DNA of 64,000 nucleotides from CALHVR01 sp963528625 (GCA_963528625.1 CAURVQ010000003.1:1-64000), one strand, 5' to 3'; shown: positions 44,855 to 53,798, counted from the stretch's first letter. Translations and numbers: made by a program. Notes: generated by a model from the sequence alone, not told the origin.

Positions 44855-47140
44855 TTATTTATATTCATTTTCTTTTTTGGTAACTTCTAATCCAAATTTT
44901 GTAAATCCACCTTTGGTGTGTTCCCAAAAACCTTTAAAATCTAAACTTAAAAGCGACTGAAATGCAGCATAAGCTTCTTTTACCATTTCAATTAATCCAT
45001 TAATAATTCCTTTCGCTTGACTTACTGCATGATCTATCGTATCTGTAATTGCACCCCAAACTGTATCTACAGCTTGACTAAACCATAATGTGTTATCATA
45101 AAGCCATTTTAATCCTACCCAAATTCCATATATTGCTGCTACTATTGCTATTGCTATTAATACATAAGGATTTAATGAAATTGCTATATTAAATGCTTGT
45201 TGAGCTACTACTAAAGCTTTTAAAATCCCAACTCCTACTTGTATTATCACTAAAGCTTCTGCAAACATTTTTATTTTATCACTATTTTCTTCAACCCATC
45301 TTTTAGCATCTTGAAGTTTTATTGTTAATTCAAACACTTGTTTATTAAATTCTCTTAAATTTTCTGCTACTTGTTCTGATGTTGCACCCCAAAATTTAGT
45401 TTTATCTGTTGTATCTTCTTGAGTTGTGTTAAGTCCAAATAACGCTCCTACAAAAGCCATTATTAAATCACCTAAATTAGATAATGCATAACCTAAAATT
45501 TGTAATGTTTTTTCCCATTCTTTCCCCACATTTTCGTTTGCTTGTACATAATCCTGCCATTTTTTAAATAAATTAAATAAATAAATTAATGCTACAGCAA
45601 ATGTCATCACAAGGATTGCATTACCTCCAGCTAATGTTTTAAATCCTATTTTTAATGCTTCTGACCATTCTTTTATTTCTTTCCCAAATTTTTCAAAAAT
45701 TGTTGCCCCTATTGCATATGAAGCAATAACTGTTCCAAATTGTAATAACCAAGGCATTTTTTCTGCTACAAATCCTATTCCTTCGGCTAATTTCATAAAT
45801 GCTCCTGCTACTGGTACTATTAGCGGTTCCATCGCCTCAAAAACTGCAAAAAATGTACTAGATATTGTTCCCATTAAAGTTTCAATAGCTCCTGCTGAAC
45901 CTTGCATCATAAAACTAGATAATTTCCCTGAAGCTCCAGCACTATTTTTTATTTCTTTTTGTAAATTTTTTAATGAATCTACACTTCCGTTTAATAAAGC
46001 ATTTACAGCTCTTCCACCTTGTACTCCAAAAATACTTTTTAATATTCCAGTTTTATCAGCATTCCCCATTTTACTTGTTTGTGTTTGCAATCGTTCCATT
46101 ATAGTTACTACATCTATTAAATCCCCTTTTTTATCAGTAACTTTTCCTATAACTTGTTCTAATTTACTTCTTTTCTTAAAATCTTTTAAACTTTCAAACA
46201 TTTGGTTTAATCCTGTACCAGCTGTTGAACCCACAAGTCCATTATCGTTTAATTTCCCTAGCATTGCATAAACTGTTTCTAATGGTATTTGTAACGCTTG
46301 TCCTGAAGCTCCAACATATTTAAATCCTTCGGACAATCTTGATAAATCTGCAGCTGTATTTTTTGAAGTCATTGCTATCATATCCGTTACTTTAAATGCT
46401 TCTTTTCCTGTTAATTGATAAGAGTTCATATGCATCTTTATCATTTCCAATGCTGGAGTTATATCTGTATTAAATGCTTGAGCTAAATTTGCAGCAGCTG
46501 GTATCATTTTTTCCATTTCTGCTTGTGTTATCCCTAAAGTAGCACCTGCATTAATTGCTTGAGCTACATCTAAATTATTAAATTTAGTATCTCCACCAAC
46601 TTTTTTAGCTAATTTTGAATATTCTTTTAAGTGTGCTCCATATCCTCCTGTTTTAGCAGACGCTCCACGTAACTCATAATCTGCATTACTAAATCCTTGC
46701 AATGCTTCCTGTCCAGCATTAATTATAAAATCTTTTGCAAAATTCAATGCCTTTTCTGTCATATTTCCTTTTAATTTATTAAAGACATTTTTATTTTCTA
46801 CTTTTCTTTTATCAGTTTTTGACCCCTTTTCAAGTAAATCATTCATTTTCTTTACAGATTTCATAGATTGCTCTGTTGCTTCTCTATACTTTTTAGCTCC
46901 ATTTACCATCGTATCTGTTGCTTGTTTTGCTATTTTAGCTTGTTGCTTCATTACATCATTGTTATTACTCATTACTTTTTTTAAATTCTCAGCTTGCTTA
47001 CTTAAATTTTTAAGGCTTATTTTATCCAAACTCTTTGCTATTTTTTCAGCTTCCTGATTTAACTTTTTTAAAAAATTCAATGTTCCTTTATCTGTAAACT
47101 TAAACTCTAATTCATATGTTACCCCTGTTCCTGCTGACAT
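44855..47140 (-). CDS. Phage tail tape measure protein (TP901 family), probably truncated
   Basis: 761 aa. The N-terminal coiled coil has the LKKLNQEAEKIAKSLDKISL pattern. The TP901 core (140-400) shows AKTGGYGAHLKEYSKLAKKVG, AQAFNTDITPALEMIKMHM, LSEGFKYVGASGQAL and GSTAGTGLNQMFESL. Hydrophobic segments follow at about 430-530 and 630-680. Sets tail length and enters the host membrane. The last about 130 residues of the family are separated by the stop at 44855. Confidence 0.93.
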   Translation of the reverse strand: MSAGTGVTYELEFKFTDKGTLNFLKKLNQEAEKIAKSLDKISLKNLSKQAENLKKVMSNNNDVMKQQAKIAKQATDTMVNGAKKYREATEQSMKSVKKMNDLLEKGSKTDKRKVENKNVFNKLKGNMTEKALNFAKDFIINAGQEALQGFSNADYELRGASAKTGGYGAHLKEYSKLAKKVGGDTKFNNLDVAQAINAGATLGITQAEMEKMIPAAANLAQAFNTDITPALEMIKMHMNSYQLTGKEAFKVTDMIAMTSKNTAADLSRLSEGFKYVGASGQALQIPLETVYAMLGKLNDNGLVGSTAGTGLNQMFESLKDFKKRSKLEQVIGKVTDKKGDLIDVVTIMERLQTQTSKMGNADKTGILKSIFGVQGGRAVNALLNGSVDSLKNLQKEIKNSAGASGKLSSFMMQGSAGAIETLMGTISSTFFAVFEAMEPLIVPVAGAFMKLAEGIGFVAEKMPWLLQFGTVIASYAIGATIFEKFGKEIKEWSEALKIGFKTLAGGNAILVMTFAVALIYLFNLFKKWQDYVQANENVGKEWEKTLQILGYALSNLGDLIMAFVGALFGLNTTQEDTTDKTKFWGATSEQVAENLREFNKQVFELTIKLQDAKRWVEENSDKIKMFAEALVIIQVGVGILKALVVAQQAFNIAISLNPYVLIAIAIVAAIYGIWVGLKWLYDNTLWFSQAVDTVWGAITDTIDHAVSQAKGIINGLIEMVKEAYAAFQSLLSLDFKGFWEHTKGGFTKFGLEVTKKENEYK

Positions 47141-47144
47141 ATTT

Positions 47145-47417
47145 TTACCTCTTATTTATTTTGTCATATTCTTTTTTCTTTGCTTTTTGTATTTTTTCAT
47201 CTATAAAACACATTTTGAAAAAAGTATCTTCCTCATCTTTTGTTAATTCATCATTTTTATATTTTTGTATAAATTCAAATGAGTTAAAACTTTTAAAATT
47301 ATCATTTAACTCCAATGAAAAAGCCATATTTTCTATCATATCAATAGTTCTATACATTTCATTTTCATTAAATATAATTTTTGCATTATAAAGAAAATAA
47401 GAATTTTTATTTAAATC
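47145..47417 (-). CDS. Frameshifted extension of the tail assembly chaperone (GT-type)
   Basis: This frame is open from upstream of the chaperone stop: DLNKNSYFLYNAKIIFNENE (20 codons), then the 70-codon frame beginning at Met 47357. It is +1 to the upstream gene. A +1 slip at CCC-A (codon 47421-47419) would join NP to DLNKNS and give a product of about 262 aa. No ribosome site is seen before ATG 47357. The position before the tape measure is that of GT fusions in many tailed phages. Confidence 0.65.
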   Translation of the reverse strand, partial: DLNKNSYFLYNAKIIFNENEMYRTIDMIENMAFSLELNDNFKSFNSFEFIQKYKNDELTKDEEDTFFKMCFIDEKIQKAKKKEYDKINKR

Positions 47418-47934
47418 TGGGATTTCTTATCACTTCAGTTAAGAACAATCCTAAATCTAATAATTCTGTAGCTGGATAATCTTCCATATTAAAGTTTTTT
47501 ATTAATTTATCTTCTACAAATCTTTCAACCATATCTCCCATTGACATAACTAAACGACCTTCTACTGTCATTTCAAATTTTTGATATTTTATAGCCTTTG
47601 ATGTTTGCGGATATGTAATTATTATTTTTTTTATTTGATTATTCCAGTCTGTTAAATGATAGAAAAATACTTGCCCTGGTCTTATTCCTAAGTTTCTAAG
47701 TCTTGTTTTTTCTTTTGCATTTAATTCTCTTACTTCATCTTCTGTAGTTTTCACAACTCCTAGTTCTGCTTCATCTAACACATCTACATCAACTACTTCA
47801 TCTTTTGTATTCTCCATTAGTGCTTTATCTTTATCTTTTTCTATTTCATCCACTCTAGGAAATCCTGCTGCTTCTCTACTTATATTTACTGCTTCTAATT
47901 CTTCTTTTGTTAAATTATCTCTTGTTAATTCCAT
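47407..47934 (-). CDS. Tail assembly chaperone (G-type)
   Basis: 175 aa. The N-terminus is acidic and flexible. The core NLGIRPGQVFFYHLTDWNNQIKKI, MTVEGRLVMSMGDMVERFVED and ATELLDLGLFLTEVIRNPRFK is a tail assembly chaperone pattern. AGGAG precedes the ATG. It lies upstream of the frameshift extension and the tape measure gene. Confidence 0.75.
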   Translation of the reverse strand: MELTRDNLTKEELEAVNISREAAGFPRVDEIEKDKDKALMENTKDEVVDVDVLDEAELGVVKTTEDEVRELNAKEKTRLRNLGIRPGQVFFYHLTDWNNQIKKIIITYPQTSKAIKYQKFEMTVEGRLVMSMGDMVERFVEDKLIKNFNMEDYPATELLDLGLFLTEVIRNPRFK

Positions 47935-47977
47935 ATTTATCTATTTCTCCTATTATTTTTTATTTCCAACAAAAAAA

Positions 47978-48003
47978 CACGGCTAATTTAATAACCGTGA
48001 TTT
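47978..48003 (-). repeat. Left boundary repeat of the 48-kb cassette (terminator hairpin)
   Basis: On the - strand CACGG and CCGTG form a stem around a 12-nt loop, followed by T7. Diverged relative of the repeats at 34580 and 41249, and an inverted partner of 48705-48733. Confidence 0.7.
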
Positions 48004-48010
48004 AATATTT

Positions 48011-48613
48011 TTATCTATCATATAAATAATACAAAGTATTTGAAAAACGACTTATATTATATTGATCTTTTAAAGTGAAATCAAAATTAGGTGTATCAAA
48101 TCCATTTGTAATTATATTTACTGTTATTTCTATCCTATCTGCCCCACTATAAGCTCCAATATCTCCAAATACTATTTTTCCACCAATAGCTCCCTTTATT
48201 GCCATATCTTTTCTCATTACTTTTATATCGTAAATGCTTTCATAAGGAATATATTGCCAAAATATTCCAGATTGACATATTAATATATTTTTATTTTCAT
48301 ATAAAACTATATACTCTCCAGCATTTGAAAAAATCTCTCTTGGTGAATTATCAAAAAAATCTATAATATTTTGTAAATGTTTTTCTTTCCAAATTCTAGT
48401 CCCGCCAGTTCCAAGCCATATATTTTCATAAAATTTATTTTCTTTAATAAATTCTCTACTAGCTCCATACCTTTCAACTGCTTCATTTATGCTTTTATTG
48501 ATTTGTATTTTATACATAATTCCTATTATAATTAATATTATTAAAAATATTAAAGATTGTACTGGAAAAAATATTGACATAACTAATAAAAATGCAAAAA
48601 ATGCTAAGCACAT
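48011..48613 (-). CDS. Orphan membrane protein inserted in the tail operon
   Basis: 200 aa. Two closely spaced membrane helices (2-17 and 20-36, FPVQSLIFLIILIIIGI) precede a soluble part with EFIKENKFYENIWLGTGGTRIW, SNAGEYIVLYENKN and FWQYIPYESIYDIKVMRKD, which looks beta-rich and PH-like. Not a phage structural family I know. It is bounded by the same hairpin repeats as the AbiF and RelBE cassettes, so it is probably cargo, perhaps superinfection exclusion or defence. GTGGAGG precedes the ATG. Confidence 0.6.
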   Translation of the reverse strand: MCLAFFAFLLVMSIFFPVQSLIFLIILIIIGIMYKIQINKSINEAVERYGASREFIKENKFYENIWLGTGGTRIWKEKHLQNIIDFFDNSPREIFSNAGEYIVLYENKNILICQSGIFWQYIPYESIYDIKVMRKDMAIKGAIGGKIVFGDIGAYSGADRIEITVNIITNGFDTPNFDFTLKDQYNISRFSNTLYYLYDR

Positions 48614-48704
48614 TGTATATCCTCCACTTTAATTTATTTATATAATTATATCTTATAAACACCGTAAAATCAATTATTTATTGTTTATTTCTATAAAAAT
48701 ATTA

Positions 48705-48733
48705 AATCACGATTATTAAATTGCCATTGTCCT
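48705..48733 (-). repeat. Right boundary repeat of the 48-kb cassette
   Basis: AATCACGATTATTAAATT matches the inverse of the left boundary with one difference. It ends CATTGTCCT like the other right-hand copies and lies 9 bp after the stop of the tail tube gene. Confidence 0.75.
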
Positions 48734-48741
48734 ATTATTTT

Positions 48742-49176
48742 TTATCCTAATGCTACATAAACTCTATTTTCTGCTTCAAATTCCCAAGCTCTCGCCTCTG
48801 TTCCTGTTTCATTCCCAAATTTTAATGACGCTTTCTTTTTAAACGACACATTATTATAAATATAACTTTCTCCAGTATTTGGGTCTGTTACTGTTATCAT
48901 CATTGGAAATACTCCTTTTGAGGCTTGCCATAATTGATATATCATTTCCATTGTTTTATGTTCACTTGATCCGTATAAAAAACTAATTGTTATATTTACA
49001 CTATTATCAACTGATACATTTACTACTTTTTGCCCACAACTTCCTATTGTTGAACTTGCACTTTCTGTATTTGGGTCATCTTCAAATCCATCTTCGTGTC
49101 TACATTTCAATATATAAGGTATTCCACCTGCCATCAAAACTATTTGAACATTATCTACATTATATTGTTTTGCCAT
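48742..49176 (-). CDS. Tail tube protein
   Basis: 144 aa. VQIVLMAGGIPYILKCRHEDGFEDDPNTES, VNITISFLYGSSEH and VSFKKKASLKFGNETGTEARAWEFEAE agree with the DUF3277-type tube proteins paired with DUF3383 sheaths. Preceded by AGGAGG and by the sheath gene. Confidence 0.83.
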   Translation of the reverse strand: MAKQYNVDNVQIVLMAGGIPYILKCRHEDGFEDDPNTESASSTIGSCGQKVVNVSVDNSVNITISFLYGSSEHKTMEMIYQLWQASKGVFPMMITVTDPNTGESYIYNNVSFKKKASLKFGNETGTEARAWEFEAENRVYVALG

Positions 49177-49186
49177 TTATTTCCTC

Positions 49187-50341
49187 CTAATTTTCAAATA
49201 TTAATTCTCCATCGGTATCAACAGTTCCTCTTAAACTTACATATCTAACAGAATTTAAATAAGTTAATTTTAAATCAAAATCAAATTTACCCTCTCTTAA
49301 ACTTTCTTGATTTAATTCTTTTACTGTTAATTCTCCTAATTTTATTTTTATTGTATTTCCATTTTTATCTTTTTGAGAAATTGTACCAAAATAATTCCCA
49401 TTTTCGTCGGTCATAAACATTCCCTCGCTTGCACCAATTCTACACACTTCTAATATTGTTGCAGTTACTAATGCTTTTCCTTGGTCATTTATCGGTATTT
49501 TATCTTTAGTCACTTGTAAAATTGTCATATCTTTTTTTAATTTATCTCTTAACCATATTTCAACCAATTTCAATTCTACAAATGTTTTATTATCTGAATT
49601 CATCCCATTTACTAAATGAAAATATCCTCTTGTTGGTTTTGATAAATAGTTCAATCCATTATCCCAAAATGTTTTTTGCTCTGTTTTTGTAAAGTTTTCT
49701 TGAACAAATCCATCTACTTTTGTTGAATGTCCTGCCCAACTTCCTAAAGCTTTATATCCTACTGTTCCACCAAAGAAAGCTCCAGTTAAATATTGTCCAT
49801 TAGTAACATTTTTACTTCCCTCTACTATAAAACAAACATTATTTGCATTTGAATTTTTTTGTAATTCTGTAATTAAAGTTATATTATTTAATTTTTCATA
49901 TTCTATTCCTATCGCAAATTGTTTTTCTTTATCTGTTTTAGCATATTCTACAATACTTTCTATGTATGCTTTTTCTGTTGCATTTGCTAAATTTAACACC
50001 GTAATCCAGTTAGTACATTCAAATGCTTTTTCATTATCTTCATACGATTTTATTAATTGTGTAAATGATGTTGCTGTTTTATTTCCGTATATAACCACGT
50101 TTATTGGTGTATAGTTTTGTGTATATGCACTTCTAATCAATTTATAAAAATTATGATTTTCATCCAATCCCTCTATTGATAATTCCAATACATCCGAAGC
50201 ATTAGTTATAAATGTTGGCTCTATATTGAACTCTTTTGTAAAAAAGATTAAACTTCTTACATCAGAGTAAAAAGCTCTATCATTATTTGTTGAAATTTGT
50301 ATATCGTTTAATGTATTCAAATCATTTTTTTCTATTGCCAT
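49187..50341 (-). CDS. Contractile tail sheath protein (DUF3383 type)
   Basis: 384 aa from ATG 50341 with GGGAGG upstream; a start 4 codons earlier lies before the site. AFYSDVRSLIFFTKEFN, AFFGGTVGYKALGSWAGHST, NGLNYLSKPTRGYFHLVNG and SLRGTVDTDGELIFEN are conserved in this family. Establishes a myovirus-type tail. Confidence 0.88.
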   Translation of the reverse strand: MAIEKNDLNTLNDIQISTNNDRAFYSDVRSLIFFTKEFNIEPTFITNASDVLELSIEGLDENHNFYKLIRSAYTQNYTPINVVIYGNKTATSFTQLIKSYEDNEKAFECTNWITVLNLANATEKAYIESIVEYAKTDKEKQFAIGIEYEKLNNITLITELQKNSNANNVCFIVEGSKNVTNGQYLTGAFFGGTVGYKALGSWAGHSTKVDGFVQENFTKTEQKTFWDNGLNYLSKPTRGYFHLVNGMNSDNKTFVELKLVEIWLRDKLKKDMTILQVTKDKIPINDQGKALVTATILEVCRIGASEGMFMTDENGNYFGTISQKDKNGNTIKIKLGELTVKELNQESLREGKFDFDLKLTYLNSVRYVSLRGTVDTDGELIFEN

Positions 50342-50805
50342 TTTTCCTCCCATTTTTCTTTTTTGATTGTATGTTCTACAAAAATACTAAATTGTAATAT
50401 TTGTTTAAAATATTTTCTATTTCTAAAATTAAATTCAGTATCTTGTAATTTATATACATTTCGTATTTTCCTTTTATATTTCCTATCCTTAAAATAATTA
50501 TTTGTAGCTTTCGTTGTTTTCAAAAACAAATATAATAAATTAAAAGTATTTTCTTTATTTCTTGATTCCAATGTTAATATAATTTCTATCTCTTCATCGT
50601 ACCTATATTGATTCTCAATTTCATCTACTATACCTTGTATTTCTCCAGAATAAATATTATAGAATATAATTGGAAATTCTGCATTTTCATATTGTTCTCC
50701 TAAAATCTCATCCCTTTTTTCTTCATTTATCACTTGATCTATACTAAATTTTTTACAAATATTTTGAATATCTATAATTATTTCTTTTTTAATCTCTTCT
50801 ATCAT
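50332..50805 (-). CDS. Phage neck/tail terminator protein candidate
   Basis: 157 aa. Alpha/beta protein with IVDEIENQYRYDEEIEIILTLES and a helix LLYLFLKTTKATNNYFKD. In myophages the gene just before the sheath encodes the tail terminator. Assigned mainly by position. Overlaps the sheath gene start. Confidence 0.6.
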   Translation of the reverse strand: MIEEIKKEIIIDIQNICKKFSIDQVINEEKRDEILGEQYENAEFPIIFYNIYSGEIQGIVDEIENQYRYDEEIEIILTLESRNKENTFNLLYLFLKTTKATNNYFKDRKYKRKIRNVYKLQDTEFNFRNRKYFKQILQFSIFVEHTIKKEKWEEKWQ

Positions 50806-51172
50806 CTATATTCAACCCTAATCTTAAAAATACATCGTAATTATTTTCAATATTTATTACTTTATATATTTTATTTTTATATTTTATACGCATATTTTCA
50901 CTAATTTTAAACTCATCATTTTCATTTAAAATATAATATGCTTCTTTTTCAAATGATAAAAAAGAATTTTCAATAGTTGATATTTGTACACTACTAATTT
51001 TCTTTGGTGTCATAATCGCCATTTTTACTTTTATTTCTTCTCTTGATAATATTGGATTACCGTATTCATCTAATTTAAGCTTTTTATTTTCTACTAAAAT
51101 AATTACATTGTCTTCAAATAATTTAATAACTTTTAAAATTTTTAAAATTGCTTTTTTCATTTTTCTTTTCAT
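50789..51172 (-). CDS. Head closure/connector protein candidate
   Basis: 127 aa. Beta-rich with MAIMTPKKISSVQISTIENSFLS and DEFKISENMRIKYKNKIYKVINI, a pattern like stopper proteins. The start is coupled to the previous gene, whose stop overlaps. Assigned by gene order. Confidence 0.5.
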   Translation of the reverse strand: MKRKMKKAILKILKVIKLFEDNVIILVENKKLKLDEYGNPILSREEIKVKMAIMTPKKISSVQISTIENSFLSFEKEAYYILNENDEFKISENMRIKYKNKIYKVINIENNYDVFLRLGLNIDDRRD

Positions 51173-51651
51173 TATCCTAAACCTCTTCCAACTATTCTAT
51201 TTTTATTTATTCTAGCTGCTATATTAGACTTAAACTTACCTGTATCAACCATTGGATTATTAATTCCTTTTTTCTTTATTGTTGCAGGACTATTTTTAGG
51301 TGTTTTTATACTTTCAATCATATTTTTATAATCACTACTCGTCTTAATTCCTATCTCATTCATTAAAGCACTAACGCTATAATTCTTTTTAATCATACGA
51401 TTAACACCTTTTATAAATAGTTTTTTATATTTTTCTCTATTTTTTTCTAGTACTTTTTCATTATAATTCCATCCTGGTATTCCTTTACTTGATCCACTAT
51501 CTAAAACATTTGATAAGTCAAAAGCATTAAAGCCCCCTTTAATACTATAATTAACAACTGTCCCAACTTCTATTGTTTGTGGATTTGTATTTACTATCTT
51601 TTCAAATTGTTCTAGGTTCTTACTCTTTTTTATCTTTAGTTTGCAACTCAT
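51172..51651 (-). CDS. Phage virion morphogenesis/tail completion protein (gp10-like) candidate
   Basis: 159 aa from ATG 51651 with AAAGGG upstream. Basic. NNPMVDTGKFKSNIAARINKNRIVGRGL near the C-terminus resembles the LVDTGxLxxS motif of HK97 gp10-type proteins, which supports the assignment. Confidence 0.65.
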   Translation of the reverse strand: MSCKLKIKKSKNLEQFEKIVNTNPQTIEVGTVVNYSIKGGFNAFDLSNVLDSGSSKGIPGWNYNEKVLEKNREKYKKLFIKGVNRMIKKNYSVSALMNEIGIKTSSDYKNMIESIKTPKNSPATIKKKGINNPMVDTGKFKSNIAARINKNRIVGRGLG

Positions 51652-51844
51652 CTTTATCCCTTTGTTTTTCAACCATTTCTTCCAAAGTTATTTTTAATTC
51701 TCTTTCTTTTATCTCTTCTTCAATAAATGATTTTCTACGTGGCGTCACATTATCTATAACATTCTCTCCTACCATTAATTCAACAAAAGAAATTTTTGTT
51801 AAAAACACTTTTTCTTTTTCTTTATTAATTAACTTTAATTGCAT
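51620..51844 (-). CDS. Small phage protein between connector genes
   Basis: 74 aa from ATG 51844 with AGGAGGT 6 nt upstream; the GTG before it is inside that site. Charged, helical C-terminus (EEEIKERELKITLEEMVEKQ). Overlaps the next gene by 32 nt. Unknown function. Confidence 0.55.
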   Translation of the reverse strand: MQLKLINKEKEKVFLTKISFVELMVGENVIDNVTPRRKSFIEEEIKERELKITLEEMVEKQRDKDELQTKDKKE

Positions 51845-51856
51845 TAAACACACCTC

Positions 51857-52162
51857 CTATATTAATGAAATATTTGCTATATTACCCTCTTCTTTTAGTT
51901 CCTCTAATAATTGATTATATAAAATATAATACTTATTCTTTTTATTCTCTTCTTGTAATGTTATATTTGATATTGAGACTGTTGTAAAATCATCTTGTTC
52001 TAATGAAGTCAATAACCAACCTAAATAATAAAATTTAAGTAAGATATTATCTTGTCCGTGCTTTTTCTCAGCTATTTCATAATAAATTTCAATAATATCT
52101 TCATCATAATCATTGACTTCAGGTATAATTTTTTGTAATTTAACTAATTCATCTCGAAGCAT
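51857..52162 (-). CDS. Head-tail connector-like small protein
   Basis: 101 aa, mainly helical (DEDIIEIYYEIAEKKHGQDN; LKFYYLGWLLTSLEQ). It lies after the capsid and decoration genes where adaptor proteins of the gp15/gp6 type are found. Assigned by position; no motif recognised. Confidence 0.5.
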   Translation of the reverse strand: MLRDELVKLQKIIPEVNDYDEDIIEIYYEIAEKKHGQDNILLKFYYLGWLLTSLEQDDFTTVSISNITLQEENKKNKYYILYNQLLEELKEEGNIANISLI

Positions 52163-52165
52163 TTC

Positions 52166-52342
52166 TTATTCTATTACACCTTTTTGAATTAATTTTTTTT
52201 CTAATAATTCTTCAAATGTATTTTCTTCAAATTCTACAACTTCTCCTTTTTCAAATCTAGCTCCATCTAGTCTAATAGGGGTTAATACAATTCCTACAAT
52301 TTTATTTAATTTTTGTTTTTTTGTCTCTTTTATTTCTTCCAT
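52166..52342 (-). CDS. Small head-associated phage protein
   Basis: 58 aa: after a Lys-rich start, VGIVLTPIRLDGARFEKG, then VVEFEENTFEELLEKKLIQK. AGGAG precedes ATG 52342, and the stop is 4 nt from the next start. It resembles the small SH3-like proteins that follow capsid genes (x-P-x-R-x-x-G-x-x-Y/F-x-K-G-D/E). Confidence 0.7.
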   Translation of the reverse strand: MEEIKETKKQKLNKIVGIVLTPIRLDGARFEKGEVVEFEENTFEELLEKKLIQKGVIE

Positions 52343-52349
52343 TTTTCTC

Positions 52350-53402
52350 CTATCCTACATTTGCTATAAACATTGAATTAGTTATTGATGGATTTGGTGC
52401 TAATACAGATTCAATCACTATTGCTACATTTCTTACCGCTCCACCTTTTAATTCTTGCTCTACTTCTACTGTTGCATATGTTCCTGTTATATCTTCAACT
52501 TCTCTATCTCCATCTACTTTTAATAATTGGTCTGTTCTTGATGGAGTAGGTCCATATTCCATTGTTCCTAATTCTCCATTTGGAATTAATGTAACTACGT
52601 TATCTGGGAATAATTGTCTAACTTGTCCTTTTATATTTATTTTTTCATCCCAAACAACTATTTTTAATCCTGTCATATCTTCAATAACTTGCCTTTTTAA
52701 ATCTTCCGTAGGTAAGACATTCGTTAATTTATCTATTATAGCTTTTACTGAAGCATGATTTTTTAATTTATTGTATGTTACTCTATTCATTAAAGCTATT
52801 TCAACATTTCCACCTTCTTTTTCTACTATTTCTTTCCAAGCCACTAGATTATCCAATGGAGTTGCATTAGTATTTGACCATACGCTTGTCCCTGCTAATG
52901 TTTCTTTAAATTTAGATTCTAACCCATAATCAATTCCTTCTACTGACGATCCATTTTCATCAATAAAAGCTACAATTCCTGTTGTTAAAAATTGCATTGT
53001 CAAATATGAAGCAACTGCTCTAGCACTTGCTAAAAATCCTGATTTACCAGCAAATTGTTTATAAATTTGATCCGTATAATTTTCTATTAATTTAATATCT
53101 CCAGTATTTAAAATTTCTAATAATTCTTTTCTTTGTCTTTCATTTAATGCCATTTTTTCTCTAAATATTCTTTTATCTCCAGCATAATGACTTGTTATTT
53201 GAAAATCTCTCGCTTCTGGGGAAACATCTAACTCTCCTGCTTGTAATGTTTTAACTACTCCACCATTTAATGCCTTAAATATTTTTACATCAAAATTATT
53301 AGTATAAGAAGCTGGGAACATTACTTCAGCTAATGTCGTTCCTTTTACTCCTGTATAATATTTTTTTAAATTTTTTGCATTTAATAATTCTATTAATGTC
53401 AT
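52350..53402 (-). CDS. Major capsid protein, E family (lambda gpE-like)
   Basis: 350 aa. LAEVMFPASYTNNFDVKIFK, SHYAGDKRIFREKMALNERQRKE, ALMNRVTYNKLKNHASVKAII and VVTLIPNGELGTMEYGPTPS are typical of Phage_cap_E. HK97-fold shell protein, without a protease gene nearby. Preceded by decoration and scaffold genes. Confidence 0.9.
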   Translation of the reverse strand: MTLIELLNAKNLKKYYTGVKGTTLAEVMFPASYTNNFDVKIFKALNGGVVKTLQAGELDVSPEARDFQITSHYAGDKRIFREKMALNERQRKELLEILNTGDIKLIENYTDQIYKQFAGKSGFLASARAVASYLTMQFLTTGIVAFIDENGSSVEGIDYGLESKFKETLAGTSVWSNTNATPLDNLVAWKEIVEKEGGNVEIALMNRVTYNKLKNHASVKAIIDKLTNVLPTEDLKRQVIEDMTGLKIVVWDEKINIKGQVRQLFPDNVVTLIPNGELGTMEYGPTPSRTDQLLKVDGDREVEDITGTYATVEVEQELKGGAVRNVAIVIESVLAPNPSITNSMFIANVG

Positions 53403-53405
53403 ATT

Positions 53406-53798
53406 TTATCCCCTCTCTTTATATAAATAAGTTATTTTTTCTGGTAACATTGTTTCATCTACTGTGAAACTTGCTCCTAATTCCGTATATAATTCTTTAA
53501 TTTTATCTATATATGCTATTCCTTCAATAGTTACCGCTCCTGTTTCTTCTGTTCTATAATGTTTTAATTCTACATCGTGAACTAAAATTGCATCTGCTTT
53601 TCCTGTTCCTTTAAATGGCTCTACATAATCTCCTGTTTTTCTTATATCATTTCCACTTTTTACTTTTATTAATGTTCCAGCCATTAAATATTCTTTATTT
53701 TGTTTAACATCTTTGTAAATATATCCTGTAAAATCTTCTTTTTTGAATTTTACTTTTACATTTAATCCCTCTTTGTGGATTACTGTTCTTTTTTTCAT
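53406..53798 (-). CDS. Head decoration protein candidate
   Basis: 130 aa. KEYLMAGTLIKVKSGNDI, KADAILVHDVELKHYRTEETGAVTIEGIAY and LYTELGASFTVDET. The VLxHDV...GAVxxxGxV pattern is that of proteins following the scaffold in E-capsid phages (lambda gpD-like role). AGGAGGA precedes the ATG. Confidence 0.7.
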   Translation of the reverse strand: MKKRTVIHKEGLNVKVKFKKEDFTGYIYKDVKQNKEYLMAGTLIKVKSGNDIRKTGDYVEPFKGTGKADAILVHDVELKHYRTEETGAVTIEGIAYIDKIKELYTELGASFTVDETMLPEKITYLYKERG

